DNA from: Saprospiraceae bacterium
GTDB taxonomy: Bacteria > Bacteroidota > Bacteroidia > Chitinophagales > Saprospiraceae
Length of the DNA stretch: 64,000 bases
Direction: 5' to 3'
Assembly (NCBI GenBank): GCA_016787575.1
Contig: JAEUUO010000020.1
Coordinates: forward strand, 186,001 to 250,000
Both the position numbers and the translations under genes were made by a program. The notes beneath the pieces are model-generated. The model was given only the letters and a program-made list of their open reading frames with translations. It did not search any database and had not been told where the DNA came from. Below, one piece after another: positions 7,496-16,809 of the stretch; position 1 is the stretch's first letter, and each line of letters starts with the position of its first letter.

Positions 7496-9424
7496 ATGAA
7501 ACTTTTAATTCATTTTTTACTTCCTTTTATTTTAGTCTTCAATTTATGTGGACAAGAGCTGATAACTCAAAAAAATGCAAATAAAACAGACCTCAAATTA
7601 TTTCAAAAAGGTGTTTTGTTGTATCAAAGCAATCAATTTGAGAAGGCAAAAAGCTTGTTTGAAAAACTAGTAATTCAAAACCCGAAATTTATAGATGCGC
7701 ATTTGCAATTGGCATCAGTTTGTTATGATTTACAAAATTTTGCTTGCGCTCAATTGCATTTTAAACAGGTGCTTGATTTAGATTCAATGTTTAATCCAAA
7801 GGTTTATTATACTCAAGCGCTTTGTCAGTATCAGTTGGATTTATTTCATGAGGCTGAACAACATTTAATTCAATTTATCAGGCTGGATACAATTCATAAA
7901 GAGCTATTGACGAAAGCAAAGTTGATGTTGCCTAAATTGCATTTTGCAGATTCAGCAGTCAAATTCCCGTTAAAACTAGTGCCGTCACCGATCTTGCCGC
8001 TCAATACAGAATTTTCAGAATACCTTCCGAGTGTAACGGCTGACGCAAAAATGATGGTATTTACCAGAAGAACTAAGTTTAATGATGAAGATTTATACTT
8101 CAGTAAGTTCATAAATGGTAACTGGACAACAGCCATGCCAATTGATGAACTCAATTCTTCTTTTAATGAAGGTTCACCTGCAATATCGCCGGATGGATTG
8201 AGTTTGGTTTTTACTTCTTGCGATCGAATGAATTCTTTTGGAGGTTGCGATTTATACATTAGTTATTATCTAGAGGATCACTGGACGGAACCTGTAAATA
8301 TGGGCGAGAAAATTAATACGCCTGCCTACGAATCTCAAGCTTGTTTTAGTGCAAATGGAAACAGTATTTTTTTTACCAGCAATCGAAAAGGAACTTATGG
8401 AGGGAATGATATTTGGTACAGCCGTCGCAAAGATGATCGCTCCTGGTCAATTCCTAAAAATATAGGATCATCAATTAATTCTTCCGGAAATGAAGATTGT
8501 CCATTTGTACATCCCAATGGCGACATCATCTATTTTTCAAGTGATTTTTATCCAGGTATGGGAGGAAAGGATTTGTATTATTCCAAATTGTCAGAACAAG
8601 CCCAATGGCAGTATCCGGTAAATCTTGGATTTCCAATTAATTCAAAAGGTGATGAATCTTCGTTTATTGTGTTTCCCGATGGAAAACATGCTTGCTTTGC
8701 CAGCGACCAGAATCATTTTGATAACACAAATAAACAGCTGCGCTTTAATTTGGATCTTTTTGAATTGGAATTGCCGGAGCATTTGCAAGTGAAGCCTTCA
8801 AGTTATGTGGAATTGTTTATCAGTGATTTTAAAACCAATTTACCAATAGAAACTTCAATAAAAGTTTTTGATCTGAGCAACAATAAGATTTATTTTAAAA
8901 AAGAACACGAAAAAACCGGACACGTATTTATTTCATTGCCTACTGGAGCGGATTATGCATTGCATGTCTCAAATCCGGATTACATCTTCGAACCTGATCA
9001 ATTTCGATGCAGTGAAGCTCGTGTCAGTTACAGTCCCATGGTCATTTATAAAAAGCTTAAAAAAACAGAGCAGGCACCGGCTAAGCCAATTGTATTAAAA
9101 AACATTTTCTTTGAGTCGGGTTCAGATAAATTAAAAAACGAAAGCTTTTTCGAATTGGATGAGCTCATTCTGTTTTTAAAAAATAAAAAGAATTTGAAAT
9201 TAAAAATTACTGCTCATACAGATGATGTGGGTACCGAAGCAGATAATTTAATATTGGCTACAAACAGGGCTCGCTCAGTAATTAATTATTTAATAAAAAA
9301 CGGAATTGAATCAGATCGCCTATTTGTTGAAGGAAAAGGAGAATCCAATCCAATTGAATCCAATGAAACAGAAGCAGGTCGCTACCAAAACCGAAGAATT
9401 GAATTCGAAATCATTCAACCATGA
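7496..9424 (+). CDS. TPR-PD40-OmpA family envelope protein
   Basis: Predicted periplasmic/outer-membrane-associated protein that anchors to peptidoglycan. Start moved to the ATG at 7496 since MKLLIHFLLPFILVFNLCGQE is a signal peptide; the upstream TTG at 7469 gives a poor one. Order: signal (1-20), two to three TPRs (about 30-140), PD40/WD40-like propeller blades (about 165-420; repeated SPDG.LVFTS, S.NGNSIFFTSNR.G.YGG.DIWYS and similar), a CNA-B-like linker, and a C-terminal OmpA domain (about 530-642) with AHTDDVG, N..LA.NRA and GKGESNPI. The architecture matches the PorE/Pal-like proteins of Bacteroidota. The stop overlaps rlmD (ATGA), starting a coupled operon. Confidence 0.85.
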   Translation: MKLLIHFLLPFILVFNLCGQELITQKNANKTDLKLFQKGVLLYQSNQFEKAKSLFEKLVIQNPKFIDAHLQLASVCYDLQNFACAQLHFKQVLDLDSMFNPKVYYTQALCQYQLDLFHEAEQHLIQFIRLDTIHKELLTKAKLMLPKLHFADSAVKFPLKLVPSPILPLNTEFSEYLPSVTADAKMMVFTRRTKFNDEDLYFSKFINGNWTTAMPIDELNSSFNEGSPAISPDGLSLVFTSCDRMNSFGGCDLYISYYLEDHWTEPVNMGEKINTPAYESQACFSANGNSIFFTSNRKGTYGGNDIWYSRRKDDRSWSIPKNIGSSINSSGNEDCPFVHPNGDIIYFSSDFYPGMGGKDLYYSKLSEQAQWQYPVNLGFPINSKGDESSFIVFPDGKHACFASDQNHFDNTNKQLRFNLDLFELELPEHLQVKPSSYVELFISDFKTNLPIETSIKVFDLSNNKIYFKKEHEKTGHVFISLPTGADYALHVSNPDYIFEPDQFRCSEARVSYSPMVIYKKLKKTEQAPAKPIVLKNIFFESGSDKLKNESFFELDELILFLKNKKNLKLKITAHTDDVGTEADNLILATNRARSVINYLIKNGIESDRLFVEGKGESNPIESNETEAGRYQNRRIEFEIIQP

Positions 9425-10827
9425 GAAAAAAAACAATTCGGAAGGAAATTGTGCAGGTTACAGGAATTGCTCATAAAGGATCTGCAGTAGGACGTACAGC
9501 CGAAGGTTTGGTTGTATTTGTAGATCATGCTGTTCCAGGAGATCAGGTTGAAGTCAGCTTAATTAAAAAACGTAAAGGTGTATGGCAAGGAAAGACCGAA
9601 TCCATTTTGACACCTTCTCCACATCGGAAAGAGCCCGTATGCAATCATTTTGGAATATGCGGAGGATGTAGTTGGCAACATTTAAATTATACAGAACAGC
9701 TGAATCAAAAGCAAACAGTTGTCTACGATGCCTTGACTCGGATTGCAAAAATTGACCAGGCATTATTTGAACCAATAGTAGCTGCCTCGCAAACTGAATT
9801 TTATCGAAATAAATTAGAATTTACATTTTCTAACAATCGATGGCTTACCGAACAAGAATTAAACACTGAATTAACTGAATCCGATAAACGAGCACTTGGG
9901 TTTCATCGTCCGGGTAATTTTAATAAGGTAGTAGACATTCAAAGATGTCATCTGCAATCAGATGCTTCAAATGAAATTAGAAACTTTATTAAGGATTTTG
10001 CGATGCAGCGGAATTGGGAGTTTTATAACATTCGCGAGAATATCGGTTTTTTAAGAAACCTCATCATTAGAAGCAATGCACAAAATCAAATCATGTGTAT
10101 TTTAGTTACAGCCTACGAAGATCAGGATAAATTGGAAGCATTGCTTGAGGTCCTACCAAATCGCTTTCCTGAAATAGTAAGTTTATATAAGGTAATTAAT
10201 CCAAAAAAGAACGATAGTTTATTTGATTTGAATTTTATAAAAGTCTTTGGGCAAGATTACCTGACTGAAAAACTAGATCATGTAAATTTTTTGATTGGTC
10301 CAAAATCATTTTTTCAGACAAACTCACGACAGGCAACAGAACTTTATCGAATTGTGAAAGATTTTTGTTCGCTTAAAGGAACAGAAACAGTTTATGACTG
10401 GTATTGTGGTGTAGGAAGTATTGGAATTTATTTAGCAGACTCAGCAAAACAAATCGTAGGTGTAGATGAAATTGGTGAGGCCATTTCAGATGCTTATTTA
10501 AATGCAGAAAGCAACCAATTGCAAAATTGTCGTTTCTTTCATTCAGATGCAAAGGATATTTCGATTGAAAATTTGCTCGAAACATTTGGGAAACCCGATG
10601 TAGTCATTGTGGATCCTCCAAGGGCCGGTTTACACGAACGTGTAATTGAGCATTTAAAGCAGTTGAAAGCAGAAACCTTGGTTTATGTTAGTTGCAATCC
10701 GGCTACACAAGCACGTGATCTGGCCTTATTGAAGGAAATTTACGAGGTTATTAAAATAAAACCGGTTGATTTGTTTCCACATACAAATCATATAGAAAGT
10801 GTTGCCTTATTATCTTTGCACAAATGA
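9421..10827 (+). CDS. rlmD: 23S rRNA (uracil-5-)-methyltransferase, RlmD/RumA type
   Basis: SAM-dependent enzyme making 5-methyluridine in 23S rRNA (U1939 in E. coli for the family type). Order: TRAM RNA-binding domain (about 8-62), [4Fe-4S] ligands Cys74, Cys80, Cys83 and probably Cys176, then the methyltransferase fold with FFQTNSRQA, DWYCGVGSIGIYLA and DPPRAGL. Nucleophile Cys425 lies in YVSCNPATQARDL. Length 468 aa is normal. The RlmCD-versus-RlmD specificity cannot be settled here. Overlaps both neighbours by ATGA junctions. Confidence 0.93.
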   Translation: MRKKTIRKEIVQVTGIAHKGSAVGRTAEGLVVFVDHAVPGDQVEVSLIKKRKGVWQGKTESILTPSPHRKEPVCNHFGICGGCSWQHLNYTEQLNQKQTVVYDALTRIAKIDQALFEPIVAASQTEFYRNKLEFTFSNNRWLTEQELNTELTESDKRALGFHRPGNFNKVVDIQRCHLQSDASNEIRNFIKDFAMQRNWEFYNIRENIGFLRNLIIRSNAQNQIMCILVTAYEDQDKLEALLEVLPNRFPEIVSLYKVINPKKNDSLFDLNFIKVFGQDYLTEKLDHVNFLIGPKSFFQTNSRQATELYRIVKDFCSLKGTETVYDWYCGVGSIGIYLADSAKQIVGVDEIGEAISDAYLNAESNQLQNCRFFHSDAKDISIENLLETFGKPDVVIVDPPRAGLHERVIEHLKQLKAETLVYVSCNPATQARDLALLKEIYEVIKIKPVDLFPHTNHIESVALLSLHK

Positions 10828-11207
10828 ATGTCGATTTTGAAAAATACCTTCAACTGGAGGACGATTTGAGGCGATACCGCAAAGCTTTAAATGAAGCGCT
10901 GGAAATAATGCTTGACCAGGAAGTGAGCAATTATCCAATTTTTATTCTTCATCAACAGGAATTGGAAATGGGTGTAAAATTGATTGAATCCGGACCGGAA
11001 ACCGGTATCTGGTCAGTTCATGCATCGAGTTTAGAAGAGTTTGTAGTAAAAAGACTGATTGAAGAAGATAAAATTTTGGAGTTCCAAACAATTTATAAAA
11101 ATCACCCCAACCAATTTTGCATTTTTGTTTTATCAGAACTTGGGGCACAATTTATTTATTACCCTCGGACAGATCAACTCTATACTGAATATGGAAATCT
11201 CAATTGA
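10824..11207 (+). CDS. Small conserved-looking hypothetical protein
   Basis: Not recognised. A soluble 127-residue acidic protein without signal peptide or membrane segment; mixed alpha/beta by eye, starting with a helical DFEKYLQLEDDLRRYRKAL stretch and ending in beta-like QFCIFVLSELGAQFIYYP. It begins on the rlmD stop (ATGA) and its own end is overlapped by 17 bases by the Hpt-like gene, so it is almost certainly translated as part of the operon. Possible roles in rRNA modification or signalling are only guesses by neighbourhood. Confidence 0.7.
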   Translation: MNVDFEKYLQLEDDLRRYRKALNEALEIMLDQEVSNYPIFILHQQELEMGVKLIESGPETGIWSVHASSLEEFVVKRLIEEDKILEFQTIYKNHPNQFCIFVLSELGAQFIYYPRTDQLYTEYGNLN

Positions 11208-11532
11208 TCTGAAACTCATGCGTGAAATTGTTTTCAGAGATGAGCCATTGCTCCTGGAAATGGTAGATGAATGGATTCAAGATTCAGATGGGAAAATGGA
11301 TCAGATTATTAAATTGTATGAATTAAACAACTATGATAAATTGTTTAATAAAATTCATGAGTTGAAAACAAATTTTTCAATGATTCATTGTCCGGCAGGA
11401 ATTCAGTGTTGTGAAAGAATGATACGTGCTATCGAAAAACAAAACTTAGAAAATTCAGATATCAACCAGCTGATCACAATTGTTGCAGATGTGAAAAGCC
11501 AATTATTAAATCAAATTGAACCCATTAAATGA
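11191..11532 (+). CDS. Orphan histidine-phosphotransfer (Hpt)-like protein
   Basis: A 113-residue all-helical protein resembling single-domain Hpt proteins that relay phosphate between response regulators and hybrid kinases. The diagnostic stretch is [15 protein letters not shown]: His56, Lys59 and Phe/Met positions match the HxxKxxFxM(V/I) pattern of Bacteroidota Hpt domains, but the expected Gly comes three residues late. The start at 11191 gives a normal Hpt length; a longer frame from 11059 would run inside the previous gene and add a non-homologous extension. No kinase or regulator is nearby. Alternative: a non-phosphorylated Hpt-fold protein. Confidence 0.6.
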   Translation: MEISIDLKLMREIVFRDEPLLLEMVDEWIQDSDGKMDQIIKLYELNNYDKLFNKIHELKTNFSMIHCPAGIQCCERMIRAIEKQNLENSDINQLITIVADVKSQLLNQIEPIK

Positions 11533-12419
11533 AAGGAATTATACTTGCAGGAGGTTTAGGAACCCGATTGTATCCGCTTACATTGGCAATGAGTAAGCAA
11601 TTGATGCCAATTTATGATAAGCCCATGATTTATTACCCATTATCAACATTGATGTTGGCAGGGATTCAAGAAGTATTGATTATTTCAACACCTAAGGATC
11701 TGCCTCATTTTAAAGAACTGTTGAAAGATGGTTCTCAGTTGGGCATGCAAATTAGTTACAAGGAGCAATTGATTCCAAATGGTTTGGCACAGGCATTTGT
11801 CCTGGGCAAAGAATTTATAGGTAAGGATCCGGTTTGTTTAATTTTAGGAGACAATATTTTTTATGGGCATAAAATTCCCGATCTTCTGAAGGCCAATGTC
11901 AATCCAAGTGGTGGCGTTATTTTTGCCTATCCGGTAGCTGATCCTGAACGTTATGGTGTTGTGGAATTTGATGATGAGCTGAATGCCATTTCAATTGAAG
12001 AGAAGCCAGAAAATCCAAAATCACATTTTGCAGTACCAGGAATTTATTTTTACGACAACAGCGTCGTTGCAATTGCGGAAAATTTAAAACCATCGGCCAG
12101 AGGGGAATTTGAAATTACAGATGTCAATAAGGAATACCTGCTCGCTAAAAATCTTAAAGTATCAGTATTAGGACGCGGAGTAGCCTGGTTGGATACCGGA
12201 ACACACGAATCTTTGATGCAGGCTTCCCAATTCATACAAGTGATCGAACAAAGGCAAGGTTTAAAAATAGGATGCATCGAAGAAGTGGCCTACCTCATGG
12301 GATTTATTACCATCGAACAATTGTACGAACAAGCTTACCTGTTGCGAAAGAGCACGTATGGTGAGTATCTCATGAAAATTGTAAAAATGACAGGATACGA
12401 ATTGCCGGATTCGCAATAA
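11529..12419 (+). CDS. rfbA: Glucose-1-phosphate thymidylyltransferase
   Basis: Makes dTDP-glucose from dTTP and glucose-1-phosphate, the first step toward dTDP-L-rhamnose and related O-antigen sugars. N-terminal nucleotide-binding motif [14 protein letters not shown], the sugar-binding regions [11 protein letters not shown] and [12 protein letters not shown], and [13 protein letters not shown] are all canonical; 296 aa is the usual size. It overlaps the Hpt-like gene by ATGA and closes the operon. The rest of the pathway (rfbB, rfbC, rfbD) is not in the window, which is unusual but not unknown. Confidence 0.95.
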   Translation: MKGIILAGGLGTRLYPLTLAMSKQLMPIYDKPMIYYPLSTLMLAGIQEVLIISTPKDLPHFKELLKDGSQLGMQISYKEQLIPNGLAQAFVLGKEFIGKDPVCLILGDNIFYGHKIPDLLKANVNPSGGVIFAYPVADPERYGVVEFDDELNAISIEEKPENPKSHFAVPGIYFYDNSVVAIAENLKPSARGEFEITDVNKEYLLAKNLKVSVLGRGVAWLDTGTHESLMQASQFIQVIEQRQGLKIGCIEEVAYLMGFITIEQLYEQAYLLRKSTYGEYLMKIVKMTGYELPDSQ

Positions 12420-12444
12420 GCAAACTTCCACATCGTTTTTGTAG

Positions 12445-12452
12445 TAGATTTG
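12445..12452 (+). promoter_or_regulatory. Possible -7 element before the DUF4153-like gene
   Basis: TAGATTTG fits TAnnTTTG and lies 33 bases ahead of the start codon at 12486. No convincing TTG at the proper distance upstream, so it is weak. Confidence 0.3.
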
Positions 12453-12485
12453 GACGAATTATATTCTTATTAAAATAGAATTCGT

Positions 12486-14249
12486 ATGAAATGGTCTGAT
12501 TTTTCAATCCCCATAATTTGGGATAATACAAAAGAAGTTATAGTTAGATTTCCTTTAGCTGCAGCATGTGCCATTGGATTTACATTCTTGGCAATAAACC
12601 AAATAGATACGGGAGCTGATCATTCCACTATTTGGCAACAGCGCCTGCTTTTTACACTTGGTACAGGATTGCCTTTGATGATTGGCTTGCATGCTTGTGT
12701 GGAATTGTATTCTAAATCTATGCTGCAAAAAATATTGATTTTATTTTTTGGTGTTGTCCTGTTGTTCATAATATATTTTGAATTTGCACCCGATTTTGAA
12801 TTTGAGCATTTGCGACGACCCATTCGTTTTTTATCGATTTTTTTAATTTTTCATTTATTCGTTTCAGTAGCACCTTTCCTAAAACCCCTTGCCCCATTGG
12901 ATTTTTGGGAATACAATAAGAATTTACTCATTCAATGGTTTATAGGTGCATTTTATGCCTTGGTTATCTATTCCGGATTATCCATTGCCTTGCTTGCTAT
13001 TGATCAACTGTTTGAAATTCACATCAATGGGAAATTGTATATCTATATATTTTTTATTATTGCATTTGTATACCATCCATTCTTTTTTTTAAATGGATAT
13101 CCTTTGATTCATTTAAAAAATGAAGATAAAATTGAATGGATCAAAGCACTGAAAGCATTGGTAAATTATATACTCATTCCAATGAGTATGCTGTACTTTG
13201 TCATTTTGTATGCTTTTGGAATTAAGATTCTAATTAATTGGCAGTTGCCACACGGATGGGTTTCCTCACTTGTACTTGGTTTTTCAGGGGTTGGAATATT
13301 TAGTTTTTTATTAAATTTTCGCTTAGCAGATTTGTATGAGAATAAACTTTCCGGATTTTACAAGAAATATTTTTATTACGGTTTGTTGCCATTGGTCTTT
13401 TTACTTTTTGCAGCAATTTTTAGGCGTTTGTCAGATTACGGATTTACACCACCCCGTTATTTTGTGCTAATTAGCGGCATTTGGTTGCTTGGAATTTGTA
13501 TTTACTTTATTTTATCGCGCAAAGACAACATAAAATGGATTCCATTGAGTTTAATGGGATTTTTGATAATTGGTACGATGAGCCCCATTGATGCATTTGA
13601 AACAACTGTCCGAAATCAAAAAAATCGCATTCAATCAAGCTTGGAGGCGAAACAACTGTTGGAAGCTGGGAGAATGAAAGCTGATTTGAGCAGTTTATCG
13701 AACGATGAAAAAGAACGTATTAAAGATATGATTCGCGAAATAAAAAGTATGGGGAGCCTGGACGAATTGTCCGATATCGTTCCTGCAAATTTTGTTTTCG
13801 ACAGTATAAAAAACAGCAATGATGAATATGCCTTGTTTGAAAAACTTGGTTTAATAGATAGCTTTCAATTGGAATCTGGACAAGCTAAATCCAGGTATTT
13901 ATCATATTACAATCGCAACAGCATTCCGTTAATCGCTGCTGATTGGTTGTTTGTTATCGACATAAGCGATGGGGCATTGCAAGACAGTATCCAGTTGGAT
14001 GGACAAAACTGTCATTGCCTGATATTAAACAATGTGGTAAAAGATTCAATTCCTCTTGAAGCACTTGTGTCAAAGCTAGATGCAGAATATTCAGAAGACC
14101 GTGCCGATAAAATATTAGAACAAGCCATCGATTTTGAATCCAGTCGGTTTAAGTATCGAATCTTCCTAAAAAATCTGAATTATGAAAAAAAGCGAGATGG
14201 ATTTGAAATAAATTATTTAAATGCTTATTTGTTATGTTCTAAAAAATGA
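12486..14249 (+). CDS. DUF4153-like polytopic membrane protein
   Basis: Function unknown. The first 370 residues form about ten hydrophobic helices (for example FPLAAACAIGFTFLAI, LIQWFIGAFYALVIYSGLSI, YIFFIIAFVYHPFFFLNG and WIPLSLMGFLIIGTMSP), followed by a soluble C-terminal part of about 200 residues. The pattern, including SPIDAFETTVRNQ after the last helix, is that of the DUF4153 family common in Bacteroidota. The gene is preceded by a possible promoter and converges with the amidotransferase gene, the stops being only 8 bases apart. Confidence 0.7.
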   Translation: MKWSDFSIPIIWDNTKEVIVRFPLAAACAIGFTFLAINQIDTGADHSTIWQQRLLFTLGTGLPLMIGLHACVELYSKSMLQKILILFFGVVLLFIIYFEFAPDFEFEHLRRPIRFLSIFLIFHLFVSVAPFLKPLAPLDFWEYNKNLLIQWFIGAFYALVIYSGLSIALLAIDQLFEIHINGKLYIYIFFIIAFVYHPFFFLNGYPLIHLKNEDKIEWIKALKALVNYILIPMSMLYFVILYAFGIKILINWQLPHGWVSSLVLGFSGVGIFSFLLNFRLADLYENKLSGFYKKYFYYGLLPLVFLLFAAIFRRLSDYGFTPPRYFVLISGIWLLGICIYFILSRKDNIKWIPLSLMGFLIIGTMSPIDAFETTVRNQKNRIQSSLEAKQLLEAGRMKADLSSLSNDEKERIKDMIREIKSMGSLDELSDIVPANFVFDSIKNSNDEYALFEKLGLIDSFQLESGQAKSRYLSYYNRNSIPLIAADWLFVIDISDGALQDSIQLDGQNCHCLILNNVVKDSIPLEALVSKLDAEYSEDRADKILEQAIDFESSRFKYRIFLKNLNYEKKRDGFEINYLNAYLLCSKK

Positions 14250-14257
14250 TCGAATTA

Positions 14258-16150
14258 TTAATAAGCTCTGACATCATTTTTTAGCATGTAGTTTATAAAA
14301 GCAGTATTTACAACCCGGTAACCTCCTGGTGTCGGATACTTCCCTGAAAAATACCAATCACCGGTATGATCTGGGCAAGATTTATGGAGTCCCTCAATTT
14401 TTTGAAAAATGATTTCAACTTCAGATGGTGCATTCTCTGGAGTAAGCATTTGTCCTATTTTTTTAGAAATTTCTTCATAACTAAAACTTTCATACAATTC
14501 TGCTAAATAATTAGTCATTTTGTCAATAGGGACTTGTTGTTGAGCCAGACATTTTTCAAGTGTTTCTTCCAGTAAATCTTCTTTATTGTGTTCTTGTAAT
14601 AATTCTACTAAAGCTTTAAATGCAGCAAATTTTTCAATCTGTGACATGTCTATTCCATAACAATCCGGATAGCGGATTTGAGGCGCTGAAGAAACTACAA
14701 TAATTTTCTTTGGCTTTAGAGTTGACAAAATATGAATGATGCTATCTCTTAAGGTAGTTCCTCGAACAACCGAATCGTCCAGTACAACCAAGGTGTCAAT
14801 TCCTGGACGCACCACGCCATAAGTTACATCGTAAACGTGTGAAACCATTTTGCCACGGACTTTATCATTTGCTATGAATGTCCGCATTTTATCGTCTTTA
14901 ACCACTAATTTTTCAATGCGTGGTTTACTAAATAAAATAGCATTCAAATCTTCGCTGGATATGGGTTGAGGAAGTGCCAATATGTGTTTTGCCTTTCGTT
15001 GGTTTAGGTGATCGTATAAACCCTCCATCAAGCCATAAAAAGCCGTTTCAGAGGTATTTGGAATGAAGGAAAATACGGTATTTTCAAAATCTTCACCAAT
15101 GGCTTTTATAACGTCCTGTGCCAATTCCCGACCCAGATTTTTGCGTTCCTGATAAATGTCAGAGTCATTACCTCTTGAAAAATAAATGCGTTCAAAACTG
15201 CATGATTTTTTTTCCTGAGGTTCGAGGCATAATTCTTCTTTTACCTGACCGTTGTATTTTACGATGAGGGCGTTTCCAGGTTTTAGTTCTTTAATATCTT
15301 CTAATTGCAACTCAAAGGCAGTTTGAAGGGCAGGACGTTCGGATGCCATGGCAACGACTTCGTCATCCTGATAATAAAATGCGGGTCTAATTCCATTGGG
15401 ATCTCTTAAAATAAAAGCATCGCCATGTCCAATCATACCTGCAATCACATAACCTCCATCAAATTTTTTTGCCGCTTTATTTAAAACATTGCAAACGTCC
15501 AGATTTTCAAAAATCAAGGGATTTATTTGTTGTTGGCTCAAGCCTTCAGGCTTATACCAATTAAACAATTGTTGCACTTCCTCATCTAAAAAATGGCCAA
15601 TTTTTTCCAATACGGTGATGGTGTCTGCCTTAATTTTTGGGAATTGACCTAGCGAAACCAATTTTTCAAAAAGTTCTTCTACATTGGTCATGTTGAAGTT
15701 ACCGGCTAAAACCAAATTTCTGCTAATCCAATTGTTTTCTCGTATAAATGGGTGAACGGTTTCTATGGTATTGTCTCCATGGGTCCCATAACGCAAATGA
15801 CCCAACAAGACCTCTCCCATAAATGGTTTGTGATCTTTCATCCATTGGGCATCGTTTAATTGCTCCTCGGTTAAATTATTAAAATGATGCATAACGCCTT
15901 CAAATAAGGCTTGCAAATAATTAGAAGAGTTGCTCCTGCGGCGGGAGATGTATTTTTTCCCTGGTTCAACATGCAATTTAATCGTGGCCAAACCAGCGCC
16001 ATCCTGACCACGGTTCCGCTGTTTTTGAAGCAGCAGATGCAGTTTTTGAAGACCATAAAAACAGGTCCCATACTTTTTTTGGTAAAAATCCAAAGGCTTT
16101 AGCAGACGTACAAAGGCCAGTCCACATTCATGCTTGATTTGGTCGCTCAT
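14258..16150 (-). CDS. purF: Amidophosphoribosyltransferase-type protein (long PurF form)
   Basis: Class II glutamine amidotransferase joined to a phosphoribosyltransferase domain, as in PurF, which commits PRPP to purine synthesis by making phosphoribosylamine. The N-terminus MSDQIKHECGLAF implies removal of eight residues to expose catalytic Cys9; NRGQDGAG and LGHLRYGTHG follow. The PRPP loop is VVLDDSVVRGTTLRDSI. At 630 aa it is well over the roughly 470-510 of ordinary PurF, with extra sequence in the middle and a C-terminal extension; Bacteroidota often carry such a long form besides a shorter PurF, so its exact role is uncertain. Confidence 0.8.
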   Translation of the reverse strand: MSDQIKHECGLAFVRLLKPLDFYQKKYGTCFYGLQKLHLLLQKQRNRGQDGAGLATIKLHVEPGKKYISRRRSNSSNYLQALFEGVMHHFNNLTEEQLNDAQWMKDHKPFMGEVLLGHLRYGTHGDNTIETVHPFIRENNWISRNLVLAGNFNMTNVEELFEKLVSLGQFPKIKADTITVLEKIGHFLDEEVQQLFNWYKPEGLSQQQINPLIFENLDVCNVLNKAAKKFDGGYVIAGMIGHGDAFILRDPNGIRPAFYYQDDEVVAMASERPALQTAFELQLEDIKELKPGNALIVKYNGQVKEELCLEPQEKKSCSFERIYFSRGNDSDIYQERKNLGRELAQDVIKAIGEDFENTVFSFIPNTSETAFYGLMEGLYDHLNQRKAKHILALPQPISSEDLNAILFSKPRIEKLVVKDDKMRTFIANDKVRGKMVSHVYDVTYGVVRPGIDTLVVLDDSVVRGTTLRDSIIHILSTLKPKKIIVVSSAPQIRYPDCYGIDMSQIEKFAAFKALVELLQEHNKEDLLEETLEKCLAQQQVPIDKMTNYLAELYESFSYEEISKKIGQMLTPENAPSEVEIIFQKIEGLHKSCPDHTGDWYFSGKYPTPGGYRVVNTAFINYMLKNDVRAY

Positions 16151-16166
16151 GAAGGATAATAAGCTG

Positions 16167-16201
16167 CAAAGTTACGACATATATTGGAAGAAATGTTTCA
16201 A
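16167..16201 (-). promoter_or_regulatory. Probable promoter of the purF-type gene
   Basis: Minus strand TAACTTTG at 16174-16167 matches TAnnTTTG; a TTG at 16201-16199 is 24 bases away, longer than usual. Predicted leader is only about 10 nt. Confidence 0.4.
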
Positions 16202-16286
16202 TCCTACAATGCTGCAATTCTACAATGTTTTGATGTGAAATTGAATAATTGTAGGATTACAGGATTGCAAAATTGCAGGATTAGAA
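16198..16286. repeat. Intergenic inverted repeat, 'attgtaggattgcag' family
   Basis: AATCCTACAAT (16200-16210) and its exact complement ATTGTAGGATT (16248-16258) enclose further gctgcaattctacaatg and are followed by acaggattgcaaaattgcaggattag. The same word family (attgtagcattgcag) fills the region 26300-26660. It lies between two minus-strand genes and may also serve as a terminator-like hairpin. Confidence 0.6.
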
Positions 16287-16289
16287 AAT

Positions 16290-16781
16290 TTACCTCCTAT
16301 TCATCCCTTTTCCGCCCATTCTGTTTTCACGGCGTTCTTTCAATTTTCGAATTACTTCATGATTAAACTCCATTTCAGCGGGTTCGAGTTGAGCTAATTT
16401 TTGAGGCGGTAGAATGGCTTTAAATTTTTCGTAGTAATTTTTCTTAAGATTGAGTTCTTTTTCTTGAATATTAAATTGTTCTTCAAGGGCTTTATTGGAT
16501 TCTTCATCACTCATCTCTTTATTTCGGGCATCTCTCTTTTGCATAATCTGTTCTTTTCGCAATTCCATTCTTTTGCGGGAGTATTCGTTATAGACTGGCC
16601 AAAAGCGGGTGGATTCATCGGTAGTCAGATCTAATTTATTGGTTAGAAAAGCAACGCGCATGGATTCCATTTTTTCCAACATGCGTTCCTTTCCTTCAGA
16701 GCGTCTTTCCGGATCACCTTGAGACCAGCTTTGGAATGCCAGACCGTGGAAAACTAAAATGAAAATTATAAAGCGTTTCAT
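16290..16781 (-). CDS. CpxP/Spy-like periplasmic protein, third gene of an ECF sigma module
   Basis: A 163-residue secreted helical protein of the type often annotated 'sensor of ECF-type sigma factor' in Bacteroidota. Signal peptide about 1-21 (MKRFIIFILVFHGLAFQSWS), then an acidic/basic, highly charged helical body with LDLTTDESTRFWPVYNEY, the motif shared with CpxP/Spy-like stress chaperones, and a tail of Arg/Gly. It follows the anti-sigma gene by 28 bases, in the order sigma, anti-sigma, sensor. It probably senses or buffers envelope misfolding; the direct partner is inferred only from order. Confidence 0.75.
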   Translation of the reverse strand: MKRFIIFILVFHGLAFQSWSQGDPERRSEGKERMLEKMESMRVAFLTNKLDLTTDESTRFWPVYNEYSRKRMELRKEQIMQKRDARNKEMSDEESNKALEEQFNIQEKELNLKKNYYEKFKAILPPQKLAQLEPAEMEFNHEVIRKLKERRENRMGGKGMNRR

Positions 16782-16809
16782 GGTTTCTATAGTTTTAATA
16801 TTTTTAAAT

